In this document: one piece after another, positions 1 to 10,977 of the stretch | Position numbering within the stretch: the stretch's first letter is position 1 | Layout of the letters: every line of letters begins with the position of its first letter | NCBI RefSeq assembly: GCF_033807715.1 | Contig: NC_084597.1 | Coordinates: 11,389,670-11,453,669 of the forward strand | DNA length: 64,000 bases | Direction of reading: 5' to 3' | DNA from: Cololabis saira | Taxonomy: Eukaryota; Chordata; Actinopteri; Beloniformes; Belonidae | Position numbers and translations under genes: made by a program | The notes under the pieces: generated by a model | What the model was told of the DNA's origin: nothing | What the model saw: the letters and a program-made list of their open reading frames with translations, nothing else | Database searches by the model: none

Positions 1-129
1 TATGTGGGCCAGATGTGTTGCGAGGTTCATTAACTGGGACAAATCCGGGTTTTTGCCATGTGTTGTATGAATCAGATGTGGTGCAAGTTTCATGGGACAG
101 TTTTGACATGCCGTATGGCAAGTGCAGAG

Positions 130-300
130 AGGGCCGAGTGTGACCCAAAGGGTCAAAACCAAGGCCAAGAACAAAAAAAATGTCAAGGGGTGAAACTATG
201 GAACCGCCTGGATGAGGAACTAAAAAAAAGTAGCTCAATTTACAAATTTAAAAAAAATTATAAATATAAAATAATAGATAAATATAGAACACTAATATAA
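130..300 (+). mobile_element. LINE ORF2 C-terminal remnant
   Basis: The frame encodes GVKLWNRLDEELKKSSS followed by a Lys/Tyr-rich end and TAA, matching the pattern at 49090-49497 in opposite orientation. It is probably the 3' end of the same LINE family. The stretch before 130 holds nothing I recognise. Confidence 0.5.
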
Positions 301-565
301 ATTATCTTCATATTAAACTGTCTAAATTATGCAACTTTCCTCCTGCAGCTGTCCTCAATCCTGAGTGACCACATTTATTTTCTTCTCTTCTTTGTTCATT
401 TTCTTTGTTTTGTTCGTTCGTTTCGTTTTCTTCTTATTAGTATCTTTTTTTTTTTTCTGTAGTCTGCCTTTTGTTGAAAAGGATAGGCAAAATAAGCCAT
501 GAGGCTTCAGCCTATACCTTTTTGGTAAAAAAAAAAAGGAAATGTGTACATATATATAATATATA

Positions 566-918
566 CAGGTAAAAGCCAGTAAATCAGAATATTTTGGAAA
601 AACTTGATTTATTTCAGTAATTGCAGTCAAAAGGAGCTCCAACCAAGTATTGAGTATTGTACATGCTCATATTTTCATTTTCATACTTTTCAGTTGTCCA
701 ACATTTCTAAAAATCCCTTTTTTCTAATTTTGTGACACACGGAATTTTGGATTTTCATTTGTTGGCACTTCAAATCATCACAATTAAATGAAATAAACAT
801 TTGAATGCATCAGTCTGTGTGCAATTAATACATTTAATGTACAAGTTACACCTTTTGACTGCAATTACTGAAATAAATCAAGTTTTTCAAAATATTCTAA
901 TTTACTGGCTTTTACCTG
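566..918. mobile_element. Palindromic Tc1/mariner-like MITE (CAGGTAAAAGCC)
   Basis: About 70-bp inverted arms (566-634 and 851-918) begin CAGGTAAAAGCCAGTAAAT and are flanked by TA on both sides. There is no coding sequence. Confidence 0.75.
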
Positions 919-1080
919 TATATATATATTTATACCTGTGTGTATACATATACAGTGTGTATATGCAAACATCTTAAAATGTAAACGACCAAAACAAAAT
1001 AAACTAAACTAAACTAAAAAGGAAGAATTGTCGTGTGGATATGCGGCTAAAGGGAGCCACATTCACCTTGAATCAAAGGT
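919..1080. other. No feature recognised
   Basis: AT-rich sequence between the MITE and the possible coding fragment. I see nothing to name. Confidence 0.5.
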
Positions 1081-1082
1081 AG

Positions 1083-1560
1083 TCAAAGGCAGGCCAAAGA
1101 AAACGGTTGATTTGGGCCAAAGTTTTGGCCACATATCCTTTGCTATCTGGGCAAGGGCAAAGTAAAATCAGAAAACTTAATTCTGAAGGGAGTCTATTTT
1201 TTCTTAAAAATTGTGGCAATCCATCCAAGTTTTTAGACTTTTCAGTCAAAACATCAGACGGAAATTTGCCGAAGTCATTAAGTTCTTCATCTGGGCAAGC
1301 ATGAATGTTTGTGCCAATATTTATGATGATCCTTGGAGCTGCTGAGGCATTTGAAGCAGTTTATAACCAAAAGCATTATCCTTCTGGGATGATTGATCCA
1401 TCCAAAGAAAATTTCTCTCTGATCCAAAGTGGTGACCCAATAACTGGGTAGAAAAAAACACTAAAATGTCTGTGGATTTGCTTCGGGACACAGTCGTGGC
1501 TGCTTGTATGACATGGGCAAAGAAGGCACTTCTGTAATTTGCCCGTGCTGAGTGCACTGA
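1083..1560 (+). pseudogene. Possible degenerate coding fragment of unknown origin
   Basis: One frame reads RKRLIWAKVLATYPLLSGQG and SKIRKLNSEGSLFFLKNC, then after one stop FVPIFMMILGAAEAFEAVY and QKHYPSGMIDPSKENFSLI, then after a shift KMSVDLLRDTVVAACMTWAK. The composition is protein-like and not repetitive, but I do not recognise the family. The stops suggest a decayed retrocopy or transposase remnant. Confidence 0.3.
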
Positions 1561-1707
1561 GGAAAAAAAAGGAGGATCTGGATCGATAGAAACTGAACTT
1601 TTGGTATTCGTTTTTTGGCTGCACTTTCCCTTTGCATTCTTCACATAGCAGAAGCCTCGATGAGCCAAAGTGATAATCTTTTCCTTGTTGAAATGAAACT
1701 GTAAAAC

Positions 1708-2444
1708 TACGACGGAGTATTAGGGCCAAACAAAAAAACAAAAAAAGGAAATTACGAGAATAAAGTCATAATGTAATGAGAATAAAGTCGTAAAATTACG
1801 AGAATAAAGTCATAATATTACGAGAATAAAGTCATAATATTACGAGAATAAAGTCGTAAAATTACGAGAATAAAGTCATAATATTACGAGAATAAAGTCG
1901 TAATATATTATAAATATATAAATATAACTTCACAAGATGCTCAATATTCCTCATTTTAACACAGGGAGAAGAAGCTCTTCCTGTTAGAGTTCTCATAAAT
2001 TATATTCTCATAATTTTACGACTTTATTCTCGTAATATTACGACTTTATTCTCATAATATTACGACTTTATTCTCGCAACATTACGACTTTATTCATGTA
2101 ATGTTACGACTTTATTCTCGCAACATTACGACTTTATTCATGTAATGTTACGACTTTATTCTCGCAACATTACGACTTTATTCTCGTAATGTTACGACTT
2201 TATTCTCGTAATATTACGACTTTATTCTCGCAACATTACGACTTTATTCTCGTAATTTTACGACTTTATTCTCGTAATATTACGACTTTATTCTCATAAT
2301 ATTACGACTTTATTCTATTACGACTTTATTCTCGCAACATTACGACTTTATTCTCGTAATTTTACGACTTTATTCTCATTATATTATGACTTTATTCTCG
2401 TAATTTCCAATTTTTTTTGTCTTAGTTTGGCCCTAATACTCGTA
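1708..2444. mobile_element. Palindromic TACGA-ended element with 20-bp minisatellite arms, 6-bp TSD
   Basis: TSD taaaac at 1702-1707 and 2445-2450. The ends are TACGACGGAG and the inverse of TATACGAG. Both arms are tandem copies of a unit like attacgagaataaagtcgta, with the left arm in one orientation and the right in the other, around a short unique core. Other copies are at 17985-19600 and from about 63879. Confidence 0.85.
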
Positions 2445-2450
2445 TAAAAC

Positions 2451-3101
2451 AGACAGAATACTTTCATGGAAAATTAAGTTTGAAGCAACCTTTTTTTTTG
2501 TTACTTTTGTTTTATCTTACATCTCTATGCAAAGCTGATTTCTGGAAGGTGTCTCATAAATGGCTCATATATTGCAGGCCGACATTTCTTTTTGCATCAA
2601 TGATGATTAATAAATGACTGACGTCAAGAAATAAGGTGTTTGTTTTCTGAACCTTCCCAAACAGCCCGCTTCTTAAACTTCACCTGTGTTGAAGGTTTCT
2701 GTTGAAAGGTCAGCGCTACTTTAAACTTCAGCTTGAGCTGTTTGGACAACAATATCCTTCTGTAAAGGTCGGAGTAATGGTTAACACTTTTAGGCGTTTT
2801 AGGTGCTTAGTTGACACGCTTTTTTTTTAGACTTATTTTTCACTGTTTCTTTTATGGGAAGAATTAGTGTCCATAAATACATCTAATTATTTATGTACTT
2901 TTTTTTCATCGCTAGATTGTCTTATTTTCCATCTGTTTTGATACTTTTTGTAGGGGAAGTGCATAGAGATGAAAAAAATGTCCTTTCTTGTGAGGTGACA
3001 CAAATGAAAGGTTGGCATATAAAGGAAATAACCTCATAAACACCCACGCACAAGCATCTCTTATTTTACCTGCACGTCTCCAGTTGAAAAATATTTTTAC
3101 A
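2451..3101. other. Intron 1 sequence, nothing recognised
   Basis: Low-complexity T-rich but otherwise unique intron DNA of the gna14-like gene. I found no coding exon and no element ends. Confidence 0.5.
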
Positions 3102-3109
3102 GTCTAAAT

Positions 3110-3792
3110 CAGCGGTCGGCAACCCAAAATGTTGAAAGAGCCATATTGGACCAAAAACACAAAAAACAAATATGTCTGGAGCCGCAAAAAATGAAAAGTC
3201 TGGTATAAGCCTTAGAATGAAGACACATGCTGCATGTTTCTATATTAGTGGGGGAAGATTTTTTTTTTTTATTATGCACTTCGAGAAAAAAGTCGAAATG
3301 TCGAGAAAAAAGTACAAATGTTGAGAAAAAAGTCAAAATTTAGAGAAAAAAGTCTAAATGTTGAGAAAAAAATCGAAATGTTGAGAAAAAAGTAGAAATG
3401 TCAAGATTAATGTTGAAGTACAATCTTGAGAAACAAGTCGAAATGTTGAGAAAAAAGTCAAAAATATCGAGAAAAAAGTCGAAATATTGAGAAAAAAAGT
3501 CGAAATGTCGAGGAAATAGTCAAAATTTCATGAAAAATTCTAAATGTTGAAAAAACATCGAAATGTTGAGAAAAAAGTCGAAATGTCAAGATTAAAAAGG
3601 AAAGGAAAAAGGAAGAAAAAGAGGAAAAAAGAAAAAAAGGAAAAAAAGAAGAAAAAGAAGAAAAAAGGAAAAAAGAGAAAAAAGAAGAAAGGAAAAAAAA
3701 AAGGTCAAACATTTTTGAAAAAGCTCCAGGAGCCACTAGGATGGCGCTAAAGAGCCGCATGCGGCTCTGGAGCCGCGGGTTGCCGACCCCTG
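3110..3792. mobile_element. hAT-type element (CAGSGGTCGGCAACCC family), copy 1
   Basis: TSD gtctaaat at 3102-3109 and 3793-3800. Termini are CAGCGGTCGGCAACCC and the inverse of CAGGGGTCGGCAACCC. The interior holds a minisatellite of gagaaaaaagtcgaaatgt units and a purine tract. It has no coding capacity; Lys-rich or Phe-rich frames there are artefacts. Confidence 0.88.
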
Positions 3793-3900
3793 GTCTAAAT
3801 CCAGTTAGGTTGTGTTTTTTAAAACACCTTATTCTTGCTTTGATCTCATTCCACTTTTCATATTTTTATAAAAATGTATATTATTTTTTCCCTTTTACAG

Positions 3901-4085
3901 GGGCTGGTGAAAGTGGGAAAAGCACCTTCATCAAACAGATGCGGATCATCCACGGCAAGGGATACAGTGACGCGGACAAGAAAAGTTTCACCCGGCTGGT
4001 GTTTCAGAACATCATCACAGCCATCAAGGCGCTCATCGAGGCCATGAAGACTCTCGAGATCCCCTTTGTCGATGACCAAAACATC
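3901..4085 (+). CDS. gna14: gna14-like exon 2
   Basis: This exon is 185 nt, entered in phase 1 after a pyrimidine tract ending ttttacag and left at gtaaga. It encodes the P-loop GAGESGKST and the start of the helical domain, ending FVDDQNI. The second P-loop residue is Ala, as in Gi-class proteins, where Gq-class members usually have Thr. Confidence 0.93.
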
Positions 4086-7000
4086 GTAAGAAGCTGTGCA
4101 CCCTTTTCTAAAATACCTCTTTAATCTCTTATTGCCCTTTGCTTCGATTAATTAAGTTCAGCACGAATACAAGGTGGCAGGAATGAGATTGGAACTAGTG
4201 TTAATATCACTATCTACAGTGTTGGGTTTTACTGTAACGAGATTACATTCGCCAGTAACGCAGTAATGTACCGCGTTACAGTTGTAATTTGGGTAATCCT
4301 GTTATAGTTACTCTAAGACAAAAAAAATACGTTACTTTAGTTACATGTAGAACGGGAGAACAGAAAAGAAAAAATCAAACTTGCCTTTCATGCGTCTTCA
4401 CGCGTTGCGCAACACTTGTCTGACTTAAGGCTGATTTATGGTTCCGCGTTAAATCAACGCAGTGCCTACGGCGTAGGGTACGCGGCGACGCACATCGTAC
4501 GGTGCGCGTCGCCGCATACCCTACGCCGTATGTTCTGCGTTGGTGTAACGTAGGACCATAAATCAGCCTTTAACGTGATCTTACGGGATTTTACGGGATT
4601 TTACGGGACTTTACAAATACACATTTGTGCTGATGCACTGCAGTAATAATCTTCCAACTACAGGACTGTCTCAGAAAATTAGAATATTGTGATAAAGTTC
4701 TTTATTTTCTGTTATGCAATTAAAAAAAAAAAGTCATACATTCTGGATTCATTACAAATCAACTGAAATATTGCAAGCCTTTTATTATTTTAATATTGCT
4801 GATTATGGTTTACAGTTTAAAGGTATTGTGACATCATTTTTAACATGCTTTTAACACTATTAAAAGTCTTGGCCAACATCCCTCAAATGTGTCTAAAAGA
4901 GTGTAACAAGAAAAACTTCACTCTAGTACTCTTTTCCTGGCTTTTTATTACAGTGTTTTTTTGCCCCGTGAAAAATGCTTCCTTTCCCCCCTCTCCTGTC
5001 AATCATTGCTCCGCTCCTCCTCCAAACCTCCTCCTCCTCCAGCCATACGCTCACAGCGGCGTCGGAGAGTTATGCCGCGTTCCATTTGTCCTCGGAAGTG
5101 GGGATTTACTAGTTCCCAGTCGGAATTTTCAACTGAAACGCCCCTCGAAGTGGGATTTCCCACTGGGAAAGTGGGAGAAGCTTCACCACCCCCGAGTTAC
5201 CATTCAAAGATGGCTGCTATTCCCAGTTCCCAGTTCCGAGGTAAATGGAACGCGGCATTAAGCCGAGAGCGACAGGCGAAGCATGCACGGAAAAGCAGGA
5301 GGGCGAACGACGGCAAACAATCGTAAAAATAAAGGCATGCAAGCAGCACTGTCCCCTTATCTTAAGTCCAGTCAGTGGCCGCGGGTCTTCTTAGCAGTTT
5401 TCCTCCGGTGATTAGAACAAAAGAGGCTCTAAACAGCTCCTTGTTAAGCCTCATTTATGGTTCCGCGTTAAATCGACGCCTACGCCGTAGGGTTCAGCGT
5501 ATGGTGCGCGTCGCCGCGTAACCTTACGCCGTAGGTTCTGCGTCGGTGTAACGCGGAACCATAAATCAGCCATTATGGTGCGCTGGAGAGGAGCGGAGGC
5601 AGGGAGCTGGGTGGAGGGGGCGGTGATTTAGCGGATCGTTACGTAACGATCCGCCACCAAACCACATGAGCCGTTTTTGCACAGTTATGCGGAAAATCCC
5701 AGAAAGCACACAATACACTGAATGTTAAAAGTTTGTTGTTTTTTGGGTGTAATTGATGTCAAGACACCCAACAAAACACAAAAAATCAAGAAAAATGTGT
5801 TTTTCATGTCACAATCCCTTTAAGATTAAGATTCCCAGAATATTCAAATTTTTTGAGATAGGATATTTGAGTTTTTTTAAGCTGTAAGCCATGATCAGGA
5901 ATATTAAAATAATAAAAGGCTTGCAATATTTCAGTTGATTTGTAATGAATCCAGAATGTATGACATTTTTGTTTCTGTAATTGCATTACAGAAAATCACA
6001 ATATTCTAATTTTCTGAGACAGTCCTGTATATGTTGTTCATTGGCAATCGAGTTATGGTGCAGCTCAGGTGATATTACGGAGTAATCCAAAAGTAATGTA
6101 ACTAGTAATGTAACTAGTTACTTTCAGCAACCAGTAACTAAGTAGTGTAAGGGATTACTTTTTTTAAAGTAACTAGTAATATGTAATGGATTACCTTTTT
6201 TGAGTAACTACCCCAACACTGACTATCTAAGCATCCTCAGGTCAACTTTTTTTTTTAAGGAATTAGTGTCACATTTTGGTTTGATAATTAGTTAGTTAGT
6301 TAGTTAGTTATTTATATTGTACCAGTAACATAAGTGATGTTCGCTTAAGGCTCTTGTGTCAGTAGTAATAGTACTATAGGATAAAGATATGTAATACAAT
6401 AGATGAGGTGAGTGATTATCTGCCTCGAGAGGAAAATGATAAGATCAAAAAAATACTCTTGCAGCTCTAGAGCATCTAAAGGCATTTAAAACATCCAGGA
6501 CAGTGAGGCCTGAGCACCAGTGCTCTAGAGCCAAAGTTAGCTGCAGGAAACACAAGGAAACAGAAAAATGAAGTGAAGCACGCTCTTCAAGAGAGGCACA
6601 TAAATGAATGCAGGGGAATAAGTGCGTTTCTGTTACTGAGAGAAAGCAGCGCTGCCGGTGGTCTCTTTGATGCTCACTGGCTGATCACTAAGCTCGTTGA
6701 ATGAAGATGCCGTCCATCTGTACCGCCATCATCTTCCTGCTCCAGCTGACAGCTCTCCATCTTGGACTTAGCTTTGCAAGTATTAGCTGAGGTGTAAATG
6801 CTGACAGCAGGAAAAATGCATTTTTTTAAAATGCTTTTTACTGCTCCCTTTCCCTTATCCATCAGGTTATGTTATTTGTGTGTGAAACCTCGCCTCTTGG
6901 TCCAATGCAAAACACATGCTGCTGTGCAATCCAGTGTTATTATTTTAGTTTCTTTTGAAGTCAGTTGTGGATTATAGACCCTTTTTATATATAATTTATG

Positions 7001-10000
7001 CTGGTAGCTCTGGCACATCTATAGTGAGCTTATATGAATTTATGACAAGGCGACTTTTTTGTACACATACAAAGTCTGTTTGTCTATAGCAGGGGTCGGC
7101 AACCCAAAATGTTGAAAGAGCCATATTGGACCAAAAACACAAAAAACGAATATGTCTGGAGTCGCAAAAAATGAAAGGTCTTGTATAAACCTTAGAATGA
7201 AGACAAATGGTGAAATGAGAAAGGTCGAAAAAAAAGTCAAAATGTGGAGAAAAAAGTCAAAATTTAGAGAAAAAAGTCAAAATGTTGAGATTAATGTTGA
7301 AGTACAATCTCGAGAAAAAAGTTCAAATGTTGAGAAAAAAGTCGAAATGTTGAGAAAAAAGTCGAGAAAAAAGCCGAAATGTCGAGATTAAAAAGGAAAG
7401 GAAAAAGGAAGAAAAAAAGAGGAAAAAAAAGGAAAGAAAGAAGAAAAAAGAAAAAAACAAGAAAAGAAAGAAAAAAGGAAAAAAAGAGAAAAAAGAGAAA
7501 ATAAAGACAAAGAAAGAGAAAAAAAGGAAGAAAAAAAGAAGAAAAAAGGGAAAAAAAAGGAAAAAAAAAGAAGAAAAAAGCAAAAAAAAACAAGAAAAGA
7601 AAGAAAAAAAGAGAAAAAAACAAGAAAAGAAAGAGAAAGAAAGAGAAAAAAAAGGAAGAAAAAAAAGAAGAAAAAGGGGAAAAAAAGGAAAAAAAGGTGA
7701 AACATTTTTGAAAAAGCTCCAGGAGCCACTAGGGCGGCGCTAAAGAGCCGTGTGCGGCTCTAGAGCCACGGGTTGCCGATCCCTGGTCTATAGGGACCCC
7801 ATCCAGAGTACCACTTAAGTGGAATAATATTTTCAGGTCTTGTCGGAGGTTTGAAATAGGGATTTTCGTTTACTTCCTCTGTGTGAACATAATTTGTCAT
7901 TTTGCTGCAAACATACTCCATTCTCACTCAAAACTGCTTTTAGTCACGTCATTTTGGCTCAAATGACACCTCTTAACCATAATAATATTATAATAATATA
8001 TATTATTAACATAATAATAGACCAAGTTTAACGCTGGAAAACTCCGTCTCCATGAAATAATTTTTTCTTTTGGTGTGTTTTATTTTGCATCAGAACCTTG
8101 CACAGAAGTTGAGCCAAACGGAGGAAACCCACCTCTCGGTCCTGGAGCCCTGGCAGGTGGACGCCATTAAAAGAGTTTGGAGTGACCACGGCATCCAAAC
8201 GGTCTACGACCGCAGGAGGGAGTTCCAGCTGTCAGACTCTGCCAAATAGTGAGCCTTTCTATTTATTTCTTGTCAGATTTTTGGTCAGAGCTTTAGCCTT
8301 GAATTCACAAACTCAGTTGAAGAGTGTTTTAAGAGCCAAATTCTGTCCAATACTCATTTGAACTTGTGTGGATTTGAGTCAGGATGTTAAACTGGATGGA
8401 CTGTTATTAACCCTTCAGCTACCTGAGTGACATGGACAGAATCTCTGCGTCGGTTTACATCCCCACCCTGCAGGACATCTTGAGGGTCAGGGTCCCCACC
8501 ACAGGCATCATCGAGTACCCCTTCGACCTGTCAAAGGTCATCTTCAGGTGCCACGTCTGCCTTTTTTATGTCATCATTTACATAAAACATAAATGGTTTT
8601 AAAAGAAATACAAATATAAGTTTAAAAAAAAAAGTCCTATTGTGTCTGTGTTTAAAAAGGTTAGATGTGATGAGTTAATTAATGAACATTCATGATAAGG
8701 TTGAGTTTTCTCTGTAAAGACGAGGTGTTGATATAAAGCACATTGAATTACCTTGTGTTGAATTGTGCTATACCAGGGGTCGGCAACCCAAAATGTTTAA
8801 AGAGCCATATTGGATCAAAAACACAAAAATAAAATATGTCTGGAGCCGCACAAAATGAAAAGTTTTGTATAAACCTTAGAATGAAGGCAACACATGCTGC
8901 ATGTTTCTATATTAGTTATAACTGGGGGAAGATTTTTTTTTCATTATGCACTTTGAGAAAAAAGTCGAAATGTCGAGAAAAAAGTCGAAATGTCGAGAAA
9001 AATGTTGAAATGTCGAGAAAAAAGTCAAAATTTCGAGAAAAAAGTCAAAATGTCAAGATTAATGTTGAAGTACAATCTCGAGAAAAAAGTCAAAATGTTG
9101 AGAAAAAAGTCAAAATTTCGAGAAAAAGTCGAAATATCGAGATTAAAAAGGAAAGGAAAAAAAGAGAAAAAGAAGAAAAAAAGGAAAAAAAGGAGAAAAA
9201 AAGAAGAAAAAAAAGGAAAAAAAAAGGTCAAACATTTTTGAAAAAGCTCCAGGAGCCACATGCGGCGCTAGAGAGCCGCATGTGGCTCTAGAGCCGCGGG
9301 TTGCCGACCCCTGTGCTATACAAATAAACTTGCCTTGACTTGACTCGTTCCCTTGTCCAACTTTCCTCGTCTTGTGTGTGCAGGATGGTGGATGTGGGGG
9401 GGCAGCGTTCAGAGAGGAAGAAATGGATCCACTGTTTCGAGAATGTCACCTCTATCATATTCCTGGCGGCCCTCAGCGAGTACGATCAGAGCCTCTACGA
9501 AAGCAAAACTGATGTAAGTCCCAGTGCGGCATAGTCACTGAGATGAATTCACTTGAGAGTTGGTTAATATTTAGTAGGGCTGGGGATCGATTCAAATGTC
9601 AAGAATTGATTCGATTCCGATTCTTAAGATTCAGAATCGATTATCAAGATTTGATTCGATCCGATTCGATTCCGATATTGATTTGGGTTAGTGTTATTAA
9701 AACAGTTTTTTGAGCTGTTGCATGAATTATATGACTGTAGTTATGCAAAATATTACTACTAGTATTATATTGAGATTAAACAGCAAGTATTGGCAGCTAA
9801 TGATGCTGTAAGGACCAATCAGCTCCCAGAATGCTGATAGAACTGCTTTCAGAAACATCATGTGGGTCAGAATTACCAAACAGATCCAGGGAGGAAACAG
9901 AGACGGATGAAATCGGTTTTATTTTTTCTCACATTCCGTTTTTATTTGTTCCATTTTTGGTCTATTTTGGTTTTTAATTTTTGAGCATTTGGTTTTTATC

Positions 10001-10945
10001 ATTTTTTGCAAATGTAACCCCAAGACAGTATATAAAGTAATGAAATATAGACAATTTATGCAATTATAACCTAACACTTTAATGTTTTCATACCTTTAAA
10101 CATATTTAAAGGCAAAAACATGGCACCAGTTATTCTCGTGTCCAACAAAACATTCCTTTTTTGGGGATAAACAAAAAAAATAACCAAAAGTTGTAATGTA
10201 ATGATGAAAAAAAAAAAAACATAAATAAATAAATAAAAAAAATAGAAAAAAAATACCAAAAAAAATCGATCTTTAGACATATGAATCGATTTTTAGGAAT
10301 TAATATGAGAATCGATTTAGAATTGGGAAATCGATTTTTTCAACACAGGCCTACTATTTAGTCTCTGAGACTTTTCCCATCTCTCCTCTCAGAACCGACT
10401 AAACGAGAGCCTGGCGCTGTTCAAGACGATCCTCTCGTACCGCTGGTTTGAAGAGTCCTCCACCATCCTCTTTCTGAACAAGACGGATCTGCTGGTGGAG
10501 AAAATAGCCCAGTCGCATTTGGCAACCTACTTCCCAGAATACACCGGTGAGTCAGCTCTGGATGCTCCAAGGCCCTGTTCACACTGCAGACAAAAGTGGC
10601 CCAAATTTTTTTTGGGGGGTCAAGTGACCGGGTCAGACTTCTTCAGGAGTGTGAACACTCAAATCTGGCCCAGATCTGGGGCCGGATTCACAAAACATTC
10701 TTAAGAAAAAAAATCTTCTTAAGTGTAATTTTTTTCTTAAGTTCAGTCTTAAGAAGAAAAAAGAGAAGAAGTCATATTCTCCAAAAAAGTTCTAAGTATT
10801 TTCTCAATTTTCTTCTTAAGTTTCTTCTTAAGAAAAAACTTAAGAAAAAATGGTATTCTTGAAACAAAAGTTCTCAAATTTGGTCTTGACTTTTTTCTTA
10901 AATTTAAGACAACCTTTGCCTGTCTTAAAATTTCTTCTGTGAAAA

Positions 10946-10977
<32 letters not shown>

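Larger units (their letters stand above)
4661..6027. mobile_element. Palindromic Tc1/mariner-like MITE (CAGGACTGTCTCAG), split copy
   Basis: Ends CAGGACTGTCTCAG and the inverse are flanked by TA (4659-4660 and 6028-6029). The copy is interrupted at 4821-5819. The uninterrupted copy at 11714-12079 shows what it looked like. Confidence 0.85.
4217..6221. mobile_element. hAT-type element (CAGTGTTGGG ends) carrying nested insertions
   Basis: TSD actatcta at 4209-4216 and 6222-6229. Ends are CAGTGTTGGG and CCCAACACTG, with TIR regions rich in taactagtaat motifs. It contains a Harbinger-like palindrome (4428-4569) and a mariner-like MITE (4661-6027), which is itself split by a TTAA element. Confidence 0.88.

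Noticed and set aside
3458..3760. Lys/Glu-rich and Phe-rich frames here and in similar tracts at 7.3-7.7, 9.0-9.3, 28.0-28.5 and 57.9-58.4 kb
   Set aside because: They come from the purine tract and minisatellite of one hAT family and have no domain or conserved pattern.
1..3900. Search for exon 1 of the Gα gene in this stretch
   Set aside because: No frame with the expected basic helix and LKLLLLG before a phase-1 donor was found. The exon must be upstream.
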